64,000 nt of DNA from positions 30,507-94,506 of the forward strand of contig JAJRXR010000014.1 in assembly GCA_024276195.1 (NCBI GenBank), read 5' to 3'. The stretch's first letter is position 1. Every line of letters starts with the position of its first letter. Source of the stretch: Planctomycetota bacterium. GTDB taxonomy: Bacteria > Planctomycetota > Phycisphaerae > Phycisphaerales > UBA1924. Shown here in pieces: positions 24,593 through 37,184 of the stretch. The translations under genes and the position numbers were made by a program. Under the pieces are notes generated by a model. The model saw nothing but the letters and a program-made list of their open reading frames with translations. It was not told the DNA's origin and did not search any database.

Positions 24593-26140
24593 CTAACATA
24601 GCTGATACTCCGGCATGGCGGTCACGAGCAGGAGTGCGCCGGTGACGACGTCCTTGCGGACACCGCCGTGTGTTTCGATGAACTCGGTGAGGACGGCGCG
24701 CGCATGGGCGGGCGACTTGCCGAGTGTGAGGCGGAGGAGATAGTCAACGACCTTGCTCGGGTCGTTGGAGGCGCCGGGGTCTCCGGATTCGAGCGAGTCG
24801 AGCAGGGCCATGGGGTCAAAGGTTTCGGAGCCGACGGTCGCGTCGTAGCCGACCGGTTTTTTGCCGGTGAGGAGGAAGGCGAGGATGTTCTGGCGGACGA
24901 ACATGGTGGAGGTGTTGACCCAGGAGCGTCCGCCGTCCCAGCCCTTGACGCTGGGCGGGAAGAACAGGCGCTGGCCCATGAGGTCGAGCGCGTCGTTGAG
25001 CACCGCCAGATCGCGCACCGGCGCGTTGAGCGAACGCACGGCCCCGACGACAAGCTCGACCGGGCTCTTGATCTGCTCGTCCATCACGCTCGGGTGGTAG
25101 AAGTGCTGGCTCTTGAAGAGCTGGCGCAGGACGGGGCGCAGCTCGTAGTCCGAGCGGCGCAGGGCGCTGGCGACCTGCCCGACGATCCGCTTGGTGTCCT
25201 TGGTCTGGCGCGTCGGGTCGGTGGGGATGTGGCGCACAAAGAAACGGTACAGCGTCGAGGCGAGGAACTCCGAGCAGGCGCGCTGGCGGAGAATGGCTCG
25301 GACAAAGCTCTCGCCGTCGTGCGGCGCCCGGACGCCGAGGATGGTCTTGGAGCCGGTGTCGTGGTTCTCCTGGTTGAAGTAGAACTCGTCGTCGCGGAAG
25401 GTGTAGCCGGTGAGGGCGCGGGCGCCCTGCTTGATGTCGCGCTCGGTGTAGGCGCCGACGCCGAGGCTGAAGAGTTCCATCAGCTCGCGGGCGAGGTTCT
25501 CGTTTGGGCGGCGCTTGGACGACTCGTCGTTGTCGAGATACTTGAGCATCGCCGGGTCGCGGATGATCGCGAGCAGAATGTTCCCGAAGTTGCCCGCGGC
25601 ATTCGCCCGGAAGGTCTGGTTCTGCAGGTACATGTGGTACGAGTTCTCGATCGTCCGGTACCCGGTCGCGAGGCGCCCGTGCCAGAAGAGGGTCATTTTC
25701 TCTTCGAAGGGGCGGGGCGTCTCGATCATCCGCTTGAGCCACCAGCGCTGCATCTCGCCGATCTGCTGGCGGTCGCGGCGCTGCGCCTGCTGGCGGCGCA
25801 GGCGGAACTGCGCCAGCGCGTTCTCGTTCTGCGAGCGCTGGGCGGCGCGGCGCTGGCGGCGCTGCTCGTCCGTGGGCGGCTGCATGATGTTGCGGTCAAA
25901 GGCATCGGCGCTCGGCGCCTCGAACGGGACCGCCTCGTAATCGAGCAGGTGGTCCACCGCCTTGTCCAAGCCCCACGACGCGAGCGTCTGGATCTGGGCC
26001 GGGCTGCCTCCGAAGCCGGCGCGCCACAACAGATGCCTCGCCTCGGCGTACCCGAAGCTGCGCCTGTCGATCGGCTTGAGATGGAGCGGGGGCGGCTCGA
26101 CCGGCTCGACCTGTGCTCCCGCTGCGATGCTGGCGTTCAT
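24593..26140 (-). CDS. DUF1800 protein
   Basis: The gene encodes 515 aa. It shows the DUF1800 pattern: RHLLWRAGFGGSPAQ, WWLKRMIETPRPFEEKMTLFWHG, FRANAAGNFGNILLAI, PNENLARELMELFSLG, ARALTGYTF, SVKGWDGGRSW and FVRQNI. It has a Gln/Arg-rich segment at about 88-125. No signal peptide is evident. DUF1800 and DUF1501 proteins are encoded as pairs in planctomycetes and are thought to act together in or on the envelope; no reaction is known. AGGAGG precedes ATG 26140 well. Confidence 0.93.
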   Translation of the reverse strand: MNASIAAGAQVEPVEPPPLHLKPIDRRSFGYAEARHLLWRAGFGGSPAQIQTLASWGLDKAVDHLLDYEAVPFEAPSADAFDRNIMQPPTDEQRRQRRAAQRSQNENALAQFRLRRQQAQRRDRQQIGEMQRWWLKRMIETPRPFEEKMTLFWHGRLATGYRTIENSYHMYLQNQTFRANAAGNFGNILLAIIRDPAMLKYLDNDESSKRRPNENLARELMELFSLGVGAYTERDIKQGARALTGYTFRDDEFYFNQENHDTGSKTILGVRAPHDGESFVRAILRQRACSEFLASTLYRFFVRHIPTDPTRQTKDTKRIVGQVASALRRSDYELRPVLRQLFKSQHFYHPSVMDEQIKSPVELVVGAVRSLNAPVRDLAVLNDALDLMGQRLFFPPSVKGWDGGRSWVNTSTMFVRQNILAFLLTGKKPVGYDATVGSETFDPMALLDSLESGDPGASNDPSKVVDYLLRLTLGKSPAHARAVLTEFIETHGGVRKDVVTGALLLVTAMPEYQLC

Positions 26141-26284
26141 CGGCGCCGTCCTCCTGGGCTGCTTCCCGAGCGTTCAACGCCCGGGGCGCGCGTCCATTGC
26201 CCTCGTTGGGGATCGGCGCGCGACTGTTCCCAGACTATCGGTCCGTCCGACCCGCGCCCACAGTTCCGGGTGATTGGGGGCGGA

Positions 26285-27673
26285 TCAGGGCTCTTTCCGC
26301 CTCAGGCGGTGGGTCCAGAGCACCGCCAGGGCCACCGCCGCGAAAACCAGAGCCCCGCTGGCCTGGTGGACGGTCGTGAAAATCGCCTCGATGCCCTCGA
26401 TCGGATGGGCCGAGGCGAGTTCGTCGGCGCTGGGGATGGGGCGGTCGGCCTTGCTGGGCGGGGCCATGCCCAGCGCCGCCCACCCGAGCAGGAACTGCCA
26501 CCCGACGAGCCCGTGCTGGAGCACGCCGATGCGACGGAGCGTCTTGCCCGGGCGCGTCTGGCGCGAGCCCTTCATGCACAGCGAGCCGCAGATGATGACC
26601 AGCACCAGGACGACAAACGACCAGCCGATGTGCGCATAGAGCGAGTGGGCGCCCTTCTCGACGCCCAGGTGTCGGTAGAGGGCGCCGAAGATGAGCTGGA
26701 CGAGCACGGCGACAAGCGTGACGACCGCGAGCTTGCGCGCGCGCCGGGCTGCCTTGCGGGTGTCGTCATCGAGCAGCCCCGGCGCGTCAATGTACCCGCG
26801 TGTCTGGGCCGCGGCGAGACCGACGGCGAACACGAACGTGATCTGGCCGACGATGCCGTGGACCACACCCATGATCTGCAGGTCTTCGCCGACACGCACC
26901 ATCCCGAAAACACCCTGCACAACAACAAGAATCCAGAGCGCCCAGGTTGCGATTTTCATGCCGGTGCGTCGATCAGCAATCGTCGTGTACACCGCCCAGA
27001 TCAGCGTCACCAGTCCGATCAACTGTGCGAGTAGTCTGTGCGAATGTTCTAGAAAGATCCGCTCCTCACCCATGAGACTGAGTGGAAACAGGAAGCTCAC
27101 GGCGCCGTAGCTTGTCACCGAGTCGGGCACGGACATGCCCGCCTCGGCGCTCGTGACCGCCCCCCCGACCAAGAGCAGGGGCAGGATTGACAAGGCGCTG
27201 ACCACACCCAGGCGCGCGAGCCAGAGCTGTGCGTTCCCCCCGGAGCGTGGGGCGCGGAGCGAGGCGCCGACGAGGCCTGCGATCGCGCCCGCGAAGGTGC
27301 AGGCGAGCAGGAACCCGCCAATGACGATCGCGGCGTTGGGGGCGAGTGTGTTGGCCGCCTCGCCCATCTGCTCGGTGGTTTCGGGCTGCTCGACGATGCG
27401 CATGCCCAGGAGCAAGAGATTGAGCCCCCCCGCGAGGGCGCCGGCGAGCAGGCCGATGAGCCAGCCCGGGCGCCCGCGACCGGACCGGGACACGCCGACG
27501 CCGAGCCCGATGAGCAGGACACCACCGAGGATTGGGGTCGCGATGGTGGTGTCGGCGCGGACGCCGGGCATGTGCAGGAGGAACCAGGCGATCCACATGG
27601 CAACGGTCACGCCGACGCCGGTGACGAGAACTGGTCCCGCGAGCGGGCTTCTGGCGGTGTTGTTGTCGGTCAT
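26285..27673 (-). CDS. ctaA: Heme A synthase (COX15/CtaA)
   Basis: CtaA oxidises heme O to heme A for the cytochrome oxidase; it acts in the membrane. The 462-aa protein has many membrane helices, with the heme ligand His in EHSHRLLAQL (about 220) and GVVHGIVGQ, IGW-type helices, and HQASGALVF near the C-terminus. It is longer than usual (300-350 aa) by an N-terminal region with extra helices. It is divergent from actA, with a 282-bp shared upstream region. GAGAGGA precedes ATG 27673. Heme O synthase (ctaB) is not in the window. Confidence 0.93.
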   Translation of the reverse strand: MTDNNTARSPLAGPVLVTGVGVTVAMWIAWFLLHMPGVRADTTIATPILGGVLLIGLGVGVSRSGRGRPGWLIGLLAGALAGGLNLLLLGMRIVEQPETTEQMGEAANTLAPNAAIVIGGFLLACTFAGAIAGLVGASLRAPRSGGNAQLWLARLGVVSALSILPLLLVGGAVTSAEAGMSVPDSVTSYGAVSFLFPLSLMGEERIFLEHSHRLLAQLIGLVTLIWAVYTTIADRRTGMKIATWALWILVVVQGVFGMVRVGEDLQIMGVVHGIVGQITFVFAVGLAAAQTRGYIDAPGLLDDDTRKAARRARKLAVVTLVAVLVQLIFGALYRHLGVEKGAHSLYAHIGWSFVVLVLVIICGSLCMKGSRQTRPGKTLRRIGVLQHGLVGWQFLLGWAALGMAPPSKADRPIPSADELASAHPIEGIEAIFTTVHQASGALVFAAVALAVLWTHRLRRKEP

Positions 27674-27769
27674 GGGCAAGTCCTCTCGCGCGGGGGCGTG
27701 TAGTAAAAGGGTCAGGGCGTCTGCAAACGGGCGGGCGTCTGGTTATTGAGACCCTGTCTCATTTACGGT

Positions 27770-27799
27770 TTGACAGTGACACGATCGCCAGAGCATACG
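27770..27799 (+). promoter_or_regulatory. Candidate promoter for the actA-cox run
   Basis: A perfect TTGACA (27770-27775) is followed after 18 bp by CATACG (27794-27799), a weak -10. It lies about 157 bp before actA, in the ctaA-actA divergent region. Confidence 0.4.
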
Positions 27800-27955
27800 C
27801 GCCAGGGGTGAGAATTTCGGCTGGGCAGCAATGCGGGAATGCGGCGGTGGTGCTAACCTCCCCGACCACCGCCCGGTTGAGGGCGCGTGGATGGTCTCGG
27901 ATCGGCGGCGCGCCCACAGGGCGTCATCGTCGACCACCAGCGGAGGAGGCGTCGC

Positions 27956-28648
27956 GTGCCAGGCCTGTTTCCACGATGGATGAACGTGCTGCCCACGCTC
28001 GGCGCTCTCGGCGCCATGGGCGGCGGAACCCTCGCGATCGGCGGCGTCTGGTACTACTTCACGCCCTCGTTCTGGGAAGTTGGCTATATGCCCATCCAGC
28101 CGGGCAGCGGGTTCAACCACCAGATCCACGCGGGCAAACTCGGTATGGACTGCCGTTATTGCCACTCGAGTGTCGAAGAATCGCGCATCGCAAACATCCC
28201 CAGCGTGACGACCTGCTACGGGTGTCACGGCGAGGGCAAGCTTCAGAACGTTGAGGAAAAAACGGCGTTCGTCCGCGAGGCGTACGAGACGGACACATCC
28301 ATCCCGTGGCGCCGGGTCCACAAGCTGCCGGATTACGTTCAGTTCTCACACCAGTCGCACCTGTCGGCCGGGGTGAGCTGCTTCTCGTGCCACGGGCAGA
28401 TCAAGGGGTTGCCCGTGGTGGCGCAGGCCAAGTCGCTGTCGATGAGCTGGTGCCTGGATTGTCACCGGAACCCGGAGAACAACCTGGTGCCGACGGACCG
28501 GGTGACAGATCTGATCTGGGTTGAGGAGTGGCTGAGCATGCCCCCGGACGAGCGGGGCGCTGATGGGCAGGCGCAGATGAGCCCGCAGGCGCTGCTCGAA
28601 TCGCTGCGTCGAGACCCACCCGAGAACTGCGGCGCCTGCCACTACTGA
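27956..28648 (+). CDS. actA: Alternative complex III subunit A, pentaheme cytochrome c
   Basis: ActA is the multi-heme c-type cytochrome of alternative complex III, the quinol:electron-acceptor oxidoreductase used instead of bc1. The 230-aa protein has one N-terminal membrane helix (about 12-32) and five CxxCH heme sites: CRYCH, CYGCH, CFSCH, CLDCH and CGACH. GTG 27956 is used because GGAGGAGG lies just before it and the longer frame would add a non-family Arg-rich start. It leads the respiratory operon and probably transfers electrons to ActE or the caa3 cytochrome. Confidence 0.93.
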   Translation: MPGLFPRWMNVLPTLGALGAMGGGTLAIGGVWYYFTPSFWEVGYMPIQPGSGFNHQIHAGKLGMDCRYCHSSVEESRIANIPSVTTCYGCHGEGKLQNVEEKTAFVREAYETDTSIPWRRVHKLPDYVQFSHQSHLSAGVSCFSCHGQIKGLPVVAQAKSLSMSWCLDCHRNPENNLVPTDRVTDLIWVEEWLSMPPDERGADGQAQMSPQALLESLRRDPPENCGACHY

Positions 28649-28744
28649 CCTTTGTTTCCCTGAGACGACTTTCGGCGGACGCACACGACCCCGAGCACGC
28701 GACAGAACCCACAGGCCGAGCGGGCCTGAGAGACAGGGCGGACC

Positions 28745-31700
28745 ATGAGCAAGCTGGAACAGTGCCCATCGACGAAGGACTCGGATCTCACGCCGGAGAT
28801 CGCGGCGCACGCGGGCACGCTTTCGGGGCGCCGGTACTGGCGGAGCCTTGATGAGGTAAGCGAGACGAGCGAGTTCAAGAGCTTTGTCGAGCGGGAGTTT
28901 CCTGCGGGCGCGTCGGAGTTGCTGGGCGAGTCGCGCCGCGACTTTGTAAAGCTGATGGGTGCGAGCGTGGCCTTGGCCGGCGCCGCGACGCTTCCGGGTT
29001 GCCGCCGGCCCGAGCACCACATCCTGGCGTATTCGAGCTCGGTGCCCGAGGAGGTCATCCCGGGCAAGGCGTTGTATTACGCGACAGCGATGGCGCTGCC
29101 CGGGGGCGGGGCCGAGGGGATTCTGGCCGAGACGCACGCCGGTCGTCCGACGAAGATCGAGGGCAACCCGCTGCACCCGGTCAACCGGGGCAAGTCGAGC
29201 ATCTGGGCGCAGGCGAGCGTGCTGACGCTGTACGACCCGGACCGCCTGAAGAACCCGGTGTACCTGAACCCGACATCGGGGCAGAAGGTCGCGACGTGGG
29301 ACGATTTCAAGGTGTGGAGCGCATCGCACCTGAGCGGGTTCGACGCGACGCGCGGGCGGGGCCTGGCGTTCCTTGTTGACAAGAAGACCAGCCCGACGCG
29401 CGACGCGCTCAGGGCGCGGATTCTTGAGCGCTGGCCCGAGGCCGCGTGGCACGCGTACAGCGCGAGCGAGCGCTCCGGCGCCGCCGATGGCGCCCGGACC
29501 GCGTTCGGCTCGCCCGTGCGGGTTCACTACGACCTGTCCAAGGCCAAGCGGGTGCTGAGCCTCGATTCTGATTTCACCTGCGACGGCCCCGAGGCGTTGA
29601 TTCACTGCCGCGACATGGCCTCGATCCGGCGTGTCAAGCACGCGGGCGACGAGATGGGGCGGTTGTATGTGCTCGAGTCGTGCCCGAGCGCGACGGGCTC
29701 GGTCGCGGACCACCGGATCCGCATGGCGCCGAGCCAGATCTCTGCGTTTGCGATGGCGTTGGCCAACGCCCTGGGCGTCGGTCGGTTCAGTGTTCCCGCC
29801 GGGGCGGAGCTCGATCAGGAGGTGGTGTCGCAGATCAGCGACGACCTGCGTTCGCACGGGGCGGGGTCGGTCGTGATCCCGGGCGCGAGCCAGGGCCCGG
29901 AGGTTCACGCGCTGTGCCACGCGATCAACTCGGCGCTGGGGTCGATGGGTTCGATCGTCACAACCTCGCCCATGAGCGCCGACGAGGCGCGCAGCTCGAT
30001 CGAGTCCATCCGGGCTCTGGCGGGCGAGATGAGCGCCGGGCGCATCGACACGCTCGTGTGCATCGACACCAACCCGCTGTTCGACGCGCCCGCCGACCTG
30101 AACTTCGGCGACGCCTTCGCCTCGCTCGGCACGACCATCACCTGGTCCGTGCAGTCCACCGAGACCGCGGCCCGCTCCACCTGGAGCCTCAACGGCGCCC
30201 ATTTCCTCGAATCCTGGGGTGACGCCGAGGCCCACGACGGCACAATCTCGCCCGTCCAGCCGATGATCGCCCCGCTGTATGACCCGGCCATGAGCGACAT
30301 CGAGCTGCTCGCGATCTTCGCGGGCGACGAGCAACCCGACGGCTACGCCCTCGTCCGCGCGACCTGGAGCGCCCGCTCGGGCGCGAGTGTCGAGGACAAG
30401 GCGTTCGCCAAGCTCTGGCGGCGCGCCCTGCACGACGGCGTGCTCGCTGGCTCGGGCGCAACCCGATCAACACCGAGCGTCAACGTGGCGAGTGTCCAGC
30501 GCGCAGCCAGCGCGTTGACGCTTCCGTCCGCGCCGACACAGGAGTCGCTCGAGGTCGTGTTCTCGACCGGGAACGTGGGCGACGGGCGCTGGGCCAACTG
30601 CGGCTGGCTCCAGGAGCTGCCCGACACCGCCTCCAAGGTCGTCTGGGACAACCCCGCCTACGTCAGCCCCGCGACGGCCAAGGCCCTGGGCATCCTGCCC
30701 GACCACACCTGGCAGGACGAGTACAACCCGTACACCAAGTCGCAGATGCCCCAGGCCAAGATGGCGACGCTCACGCTCGGCGGACGCCAGCTCGAGCTGC
30801 CCGTCTGGATCATGCCGGGCATGCCCGACAACACCGTCGTGCTCCGCCTGGGCTACGGCAGGACCGTCTGCGGGCACGTGGGCAACCAGGTCGGCTTCAA
30901 CACCTACGCCCTGCGAACCGCGGAAACGCCCGCGGGCGCGACCGGCGCAACCCTCGCCCGCGCCAGCGGCTCGTACACCATCGCCAGCACCCAGAACCAC
31001 TGGACCATGGCCGGGCGTGACACCATCCTCCGCTCGATCGACAAGAAGTGGTGGGATGAGCACGGGGGCGCCCCGTCCAAGGTCGTCACGGACCACGTCT
31101 ACGGCGGGGACGGCGCGCCGCTGAACATGGCCGAGCAGCTCGGCGAGCTGGCGCACACGCCTCGCAACATCTCGATCTACGACAACCCGTACAACGAATC
31201 GAAGGAAGAGGCCGCCCCCGGGTCGGCATTCTCCAAGGGGCCGCAGTGGGGGATGACGATCGACATGGGCTCTTGCACCGGGTGCGGCGTGTGCACCATC
31301 GCCTGCCAGAGCGAGAACAGCATCCCGATCGTGGGCAAGCGGGAGGTCGCCAAGGGACGCGAGATGCAGTGGATCCGCGTTGACCGCTACTTCGCGGGCG
31401 ACGACCTGAACAACCCCTCGGGCATGCTCAACCAGCCCGTCGCGTGTGTCCACTGCGAGAACGCCCCCTGCGAGACCGTCTGCCCGGTCAACGCGACCGT
31501 CCACGGCCCCGAGGGCACCAACGACATGACCTACAACCGGTGCATCGGCACACGCTACTGCGCCAACAACTGCCCCTACAAGGTCCGGCGCTTCAACTTC
31601 TTCGAGTGGGGCTGGAACAAGTACAACGGACGCTTCTACGGCGAAGACCTCCTCGGCGACGCCCCGATCTCGCAGAAAGACCTCAACAAAAACTTCATCC

Positions 31701-32329
31701 CCCCCCGCCTGCGCCAGAAGCTCGACGAGATCCAGCGGATGCAGCTCAACCCGGATGTCACCGTCCGCTCGCGCGGCGTGATGGAAAAATGCTCCTACTG
31801 CATCCAGCGCGTCAACGAGGCGCGCCAGGAAGTCAAGGTCAAGAACATCTGGGACCGCGACCAGAACACCGAGATGGGCGAGGGCTACGAGGCCCCGATC
31901 CCCGACGGCTTCTTCCAGGTCGCCTGCCAGCAGGCCTGCCCCTCGGACTCGATCGTCTTCGGCGATATCCTCGACCCGACCAGCAAGGTCAGCGCCTGGC
32001 GCGACAACCAGCGTTCCTACATGGTCCTGGGGTATCTCGACACGCGCCCGCGCACCACCCACCTGATGCGCGTGGACAACCCCAACGAAACCCTCCTGGC
32101 TCACCTCGATCCTGCGGGCTACGAGGACCGCATCGCCCACGACCCGCTCGGGCACGCCGGCGGCCCAAAGGGTGACGACACCGGCGGGCACGGCGACAGC
32201 CCGGGTGATTCCCAAGGCGACGCCCAGCCCGAAACACACGGATTCTTCTACGACACCACTCGCTCCAGCGATCGCGGATACGCCCTGAGCCTCCGCGTGC
32301 TCGCCAAGGCGCCCGGAGTCCACGCATGA
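28745..32329 (+). CDS. actB: Alternative complex III subunit B, molybdopterin-oxidoreductase-like fused to Fe-S protein
   Basis: The gene encodes 1194 aa. A Tat-type motif (RRDFVKLMG, 64-72) and Lys-poor hydrophobic stretch precede a molybdopterin-oxidoreductase-like domain (about 100-830), which in this family lacks molybdenum. The C-terminal third is a ferredoxin domain with four cysteine clusters: [11 protein letters not shown] (about 843-853), [14 protein letters not shown] (about 900), [12 protein letters not shown] (about 933) and CSYC...CQQACP (about 1016-1060), predicted to hold three 4Fe-4S and one 3Fe-4S. ActB is the electron wire of the complex on the periplasmic side. The last ~60 residues are Gly/Asp/His-rich. 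It overlaps actC by 4 nt. Confidence 0.95.
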   Translation: MSKLEQCPSTKDSDLTPEIAAHAGTLSGRRYWRSLDEVSETSEFKSFVEREFPAGASELLGESRRDFVKLMGASVALAGAATLPGCRRPEHHILAYSSSVPEEVIPGKALYYATAMALPGGGAEGILAETHAGRPTKIEGNPLHPVNRGKSSIWAQASVLTLYDPDRLKNPVYLNPTSGQKVATWDDFKVWSASHLSGFDATRGRGLAFLVDKKTSPTRDALRARILERWPEAAWHAYSASERSGAADGARTAFGSPVRVHYDLSKAKRVLSLDSDFTCDGPEALIHCRDMASIRRVKHAGDEMGRLYVLESCPSATGSVADHRIRMAPSQISAFAMALANALGVGRFSVPAGAELDQEVVSQISDDLRSHGAGSVVIPGASQGPEVHALCHAINSALGSMGSIVTTSPMSADEARSSIESIRALAGEMSAGRIDTLVCIDTNPLFDAPADLNFGDAFASLGTTITWSVQSTETAARSTWSLNGAHFLESWGDAEAHDGTISPVQPMIAPLYDPAMSDIELLAIFAGDEQPDGYALVRATWSARSGASVEDKAFAKLWRRALHDGVLAGSGATRSTPSVNVASVQRAASALTLPSAPTQESLEVVFSTGNVGDGRWANCGWLQELPDTASKVVWDNPAYVSPATAKALGILPDHTWQDEYNPYTKSQMPQAKMATLTLGGRQLELPVWIMPGMPDNTVVLRLGYGRTVCGHVGNQVGFNTYALRTAETPAGATGATLARASGSYTIASTQNHWTMAGRDTILRSIDKKWWDEHGGAPSKVVTDHVYGGDGAPLNMAEQLGELAHTPRNISIYDNPYNESKEEAAPGSAFSKGPQWGMTIDMGSCTGCGVCTIACQSENSIPIVGKREVAKGREMQWIRVDRYFAGDDLNNPSGMLNQPVACVHCENAPCETVCPVNATVHGPEGTNDMTYNRCIGTRYCANNCPYKVRRFNFFEWGWNKYNGRFYGEDLLGDAPISQKDLNKNFIPPRLRQKLDEIQRMQLNPDVTVRSRGVMEKCSYCIQRVNEARQEVKVKNIWDRDQNTEMGEGYEAPIPDGFFQVACQQACPSDSIVFGDILDPTSKVSAWRDNQRSYMVLGYLDTRPRTTHLMRVDNPNETLLAHLDPAGYEDRIAHDPLGHAGGPKGDDTGGHGDSPGDSQGDAQPETHGFFYDTTRSSDRGYALSLRVLAKAPGVHA

Positions 32330-33915
32330 GCTCCATTCACCCCGACAAGGTGACGGCCGAACGCCTCGCCGGGCTCCGTTCCGGGGCGCCGGCCCCCGGG
32401 CGCGACGAAGGCCCCAACTTGGGCGACGGCTCGCTCGTCGAGGACCCCGCCGTCCGACCCCCGCGCGTGCTCTCTGGGCGGACGCACGGCGAGGTCACGC
32501 AGATCGTCTCGGGCTACGCCGAGGACCCCGCGCCAAAGTGGTGGTACATCGCGATCACGATCAGCTCCACGATCGCGGCGGTCGGCACCGGGATGATCCT
32601 GTATCTGATCATCACGGGCGTGGGCGTCTGGGGTCTGAACAACCAGGTGGACTGGGCCTGGGACATCACCAACTTCGTGTTCTGGATCGGCATCGGGCAC
32701 GCCGGGACGCTGATCTCCGCGATTCTCTGCCTGCTCAAGCAGAAGTGGAGGACGGCGGTGAACCGTGCGGCGGAGGCGATGACGATTTTCGCCGTCATCT
32801 GCGCCGGCATTTTCCCGGGCATCCACGTCGGGCGTGTCTGGTTCGCCTGGATGCTCTTCCCGATCCCCAACTCCAACGGGCTCTGGCCCAACTTCCGCTC
32901 GCCGCTGCTGTGGGACGTCTTCGCGGTCTCGACGTACGCGACGGTCTCGCTGCTGTTCTGGTACATGGGCATGATCCCGGACATCGCGACGTTGCGCGAC
33001 CGGGCGGACCGGCGCCTGCGCCTGGGCGTGTCCAAGGCGTTTGTGGTCACACTGCCGGGCGGGCGCGACGTGACGCTGCCGCTGCCCAGGCCCGACACGC
33101 TCCGGGCGTACATCTACGGCCTGCTGTCGATCGGCTGGCGGTTCTCGAGCAGGCACTGGCACCGGTACGAGGTCGCGTACCTGGTTCTGGCCGGGATCTC
33201 GACGCCGCTGGTGCTCTCGGTTCACTCGATCGTGTCGTTCGACTTTGCAACGTCGGTGCTGCCCGGGTGGCACACGACGATTTTCCCGCCGTACTTCGTC
33301 GCGGGCGCCATCTTCGGCGGCTTCGCGATGGTGCTGTTCCTGCTGATCCCGATGCGGGCGCTGATGCCCAACTTCAAGGATCTGCTCACGATCCGGCACA
33401 TCGAGAACATGGCCAAGATCATCCTGGTGACGGGGATGATGGTCGGCTTCGCGTACGCGATGGAGTTCTTCATCGCGTGGTACGGCGCCAACAAGTTCGA
33501 GTTTGAGGCCTTCGCCAACAACCGCGTGAACCCACGGGTCGCGCCGTACTGGTGGGCGTACTGGACGATGATCGGGTGCAACGTGATCTCGCCGCAGGTG
33601 TTCTGGTTCCGGAAGATCCGCCAGAACCCGTGGGCGGTGTGGGTGGTGGCGATCCTTGTGACGATCGGGATGTGGTTCGAGCGGTTCGTCATCATCGTCA
33701 CGTCGCTGCACCGGGCGTTCATCCCGGGCGAGTGGCACATGTTCTACCCGACGTGGGTGGACATCCTGACATTCGTGGGCTCGTGCGGCATCTTCCTGAC
33801 GCTGTTCCTGCTGTTCATCAAGTTCCTGCCGATCTTCGCGATGGCCGAGCTTAAGGCCGTGATGCCAGAGGCGGACACGCACGGGCACGACGACGACCAC
33901 GGGGAGGAGCACTGA
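32326..33915 (+). CDS. actC: Alternative complex III subunit C, NrfD-like quinol-binding membrane subunit
   Basis: The gene encodes 529 aa. It is an integral membrane protein of the NrfD/PsrC family with about ten helices, starting after a ~60-residue soluble N-terminus. Motifs such as [21 protein letters not shown] and [16 protein letters not shown] mark ActC, a predicted quinol site subunit. The C-terminus is His/Asp-rich ([11 protein letters not shown]). It starts in the actB stop (ATGA) and is one base from actD. Confidence 0.94.
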   Translation: MSSIHPDKVTAERLAGLRSGAPAPGRDEGPNLGDGSLVEDPAVRPPRVLSGRTHGEVTQIVSGYAEDPAPKWWYIAITISSTIAAVGTGMILYLIITGVGVWGLNNQVDWAWDITNFVFWIGIGHAGTLISAILCLLKQKWRTAVNRAAEAMTIFAVICAGIFPGIHVGRVWFAWMLFPIPNSNGLWPNFRSPLLWDVFAVSTYATVSLLFWYMGMIPDIATLRDRADRRLRLGVSKAFVVTLPGGRDVTLPLPRPDTLRAYIYGLLSIGWRFSSRHWHRYEVAYLVLAGISTPLVLSVHSIVSFDFATSVLPGWHTTIFPPYFVAGAIFGGFAMVLFLLIPMRALMPNFKDLLTIRHIENMAKIILVTGMMVGFAYAMEFFIAWYGANKFEFEAFANNRVNPRVAPYWWAYWTMIGCNVISPQVFWFRKIRQNPWAVWVVAILVTIGMWFERFVIIVTSLHRAFIPGEWHMFYPTWVDILTFVGSCGIFLTLFLLFIKFLPIFAMAELKAVMPEADTHGHDDDHGEEH

Positions 33916-33916
33916 C

Positions 33917-34567
33917 ATGCCTGAGCTGCCCAAAATCTTCGGCAAGATCCCGAGCGTGTCGGAGCTGCTCGCCAGCGCCAGCGACTACATGCCCTTCATC
34001 CCCAAGCCCGCGCCCAAGTACGTCTCCGAATCGGGCAAGCCCGTTCACGGGATCACGGCGGAGTTCTCCAAGACGCCCGTGGTTGTCCGGGCCGCTGAGA
34101 AGGTCCGCGACGCGGGCTACACCAGGTGGGACGTGATGACACCCTTCCCGATCCACGGGATGGAAACGTCGATGGGCATCAAGCGGACCATCCTGCCCGC
34201 GCTGGCCGCGGGAGCGGCGCTGACGGGTGTGGCCGGCGCCCTGGCCATGCAGCTTTATATGAACAACGATTTCGAGATGGTCGTCCAGGGCAAGCCCTTC
34301 CTCTCGTGGGAGCCGCTCACGCCCATCACCTTCGAGATCGGCATCCTGCTCACCGCGTTCACCTGCGTCTTCGGCATGATGGCTCTCAACGGCTTGCCCC
34401 GCTTCCATCACCCGCTCTTCAACAGCGAGCGATTCCTGAGCGTCTCGGACAACCGTTTCTTTGTCTGCATCGAGGCCAGCGATCCGAAGTTCGACCCCGT
34501 ACGCACGCGGGAGCTGCTCGAGTCCGCCGGCGCCGATCGCATCGAGCTTGTGGAGGACGAGAACTGA
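33917..34567 (+). CDS. actD: Alternative complex III subunit D (DUF3341)
   Basis: The gene encodes 216 aa with two membrane helices (about 93-119 and 135-158: TILPALAAGAALTGVAGALA, FEIGILLTAFTCVFGMM) and the DUF3341 landmarks GITAEFSKT, GYTRWDVMTPFPIHGM and LPRFHHPLFN. ActD is a structural subunit of the complex. Its TGA overlaps the actE ATG by one base. Confidence 0.93.
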   Translation: MPELPKIFGKIPSVSELLASASDYMPFIPKPAPKYVSESGKPVHGITAEFSKTPVVVRAAEKVRDAGYTRWDVMTPFPIHGMETSMGIKRTILPALAAGAALTGVAGALAMQLYMNNDFEMVVQGKPFLSWEPLTPITFEIGILLTAFTCVFGMMALNGLPRFHHPLFNSERFLSVSDNRFFVCIEASDPKFDPVRTRELLESAGADRIELVEDEN

Positions 34568-35363
34568 TGACCGCTTCTCCCCCTCTCCGGACCGGGCTTC
34601 TGCTCGTCGCGCTCGGCGCGGCGGTGCTGGCGCCCGCGCTGGGCGGCTGCCGGGGCGACCGCACCGACGCCCGCCCGCGCCAGTTCTTCCCGGACATGGA
34701 CGACCAGCCCAAGTGGAATCCCCAGTCCGAGACCGAGTTCTTCGTCCACCAGGACGGGACCCGGCGCACGCAGCGCACGCCCGACGCCAACACCGTCGCC
34801 TTCGCCCGGCGCAGCTTCAACCCGGAGCAGCACGCGAGCGACGCCTGGGCCAAGGACTACACGCTCGAGCGGGCCTCGTTCCTCGCCGAGGACGACGCGT
34901 ACTACACGGGCCAGACCGCCCCGGACAGCTTTGTCGCGGTCATCCCCGCGACCGTGACCCGCGAGATGATCGAACTCGGGCGCCAATCGTTTGAGATCAA
35001 CTGCGTCGCCTGCCACGGGTACAAGGGCGACGGCCAGGGCACGGTCGCCAAGCTCGGCTACTCGCCCGTGCCCGCCAACCTGCTCGATCCCAAGTTCTCC
35101 GACCCGTCGCAGCGCTCGGCCAAGGACGGGCACATGTTCAGTGTCATCCGCGACGGGCTCTGGAACGACAACACCGGCGCCAACCGCATGCCCGCGTACG
35201 GGCACAACGTCAGCCCCGACGAGGCGTGGGCGGTCGTCGCCTATATCCGTGTGCTCCAGGCCGCGCAGAACGCCTCGTTTGAGAGCGCGAACCTGTCCGA
35301 TGCAGTCCGGTCCGAGCTGTTGCGCACCCGACCAGCCGCGCCCGCAAGCGAGGGAGGAGCCCC

Positions 35364-35367
<4 letters not shown>
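34567..35367 (+). CDS. actE: Alternative complex III subunit E, monoheme cytochrome c lipoprotein
   Basis: The gene encodes 266 aa. A lipobox (ALGGC) ends the signal peptide at about residue 24, so the protein is anchored by lipid in the envelope. One heme site CVACHGYKGDGQG is at about 147, with the axial Met probably in NRMPAYG. Family members carry electrons from ActA/B to the oxidase. It overlaps actF by 4 nt (ATGA). Confidence 0.93.
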
Positions 35368-36725
<1,358 letters not shown>

Positions 36726-36770
36726 CCCGCCCGGCGAAGCCGCCGTCAGAAGCGAGAACGGGACACACCC

Positions 36771-37184
36771 ATGAGCGATTCACACCAAGAAACCCCGACG
36801 CATCACACCGAGCCGGACGCCTGGCACCGGCACTCGGAGGACGAGGGCGCGCCGCAGGTCGAGCACGCCGCCCACGCGAACCCGACGATCCTCGCCGTCA
36901 CCTTCATCGCGATGATCCTGGGCGTGGCGTTCGTCGTTGTCGTGCTCGTGGCGTACTTCAACAACTACGTCTCGAACTTCAAGGCCGAGAAGCAGGAGGG
37001 CGTTGGGATGGCCGCCCCGTTCGAGGCCTCCAAGGCCGAGGCCCTCGCCCAGCTCAACGGGCACGGCTGGGTTGACACCAACACCATCTATATCCCCGTC
37101 GATGATGCGATGGACCTCGTCGTCCAGCGCTACGCCAGCGCCGCGAGTCCCTCTGAGGAGTCCATGCTGACCGATGCGGACTAA
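36771..37184 (+). CDS. Small single-TM protein of unknown function in the respiratory cluster
   Basis: The gene encodes 137 aa. A His/Glu-rich soluble start (about 1-38, HQETPTHHTEPDAWHRHSEDE-like), one membrane helix (about 39-63, ILAVTFIAMILGVAFVVVVLVAYF) and a soluble domain ending DDAMDLVVQRY. No family is recognised. It lies 45 bp after actF and overlaps sco by 11 nt, so it is co-translated with oxidase assembly genes and is probably a subunit or assembly partner. Confidence 0.7.
   Translation: MSDSHQETPTHHTEPDAWHRHSEDEGAPQVEHAAHANPTILAVTFIAMILGVAFVVVVLVAYFNNYVSNFKAEKQEGVGMAAPFEASKAEALAQLNGHGWVDTNTIYIPVDDAMDLVVQRYASAASPSEESMLTDAD

Noticed and set aside
28346-30433. Long minus-strand frame of 695 codons inside actB
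   Set aside because: Arg/Ala/Pro-rich shadow frame opposite a strongly supported gene; no family motif, typical of GC-rich DNA.
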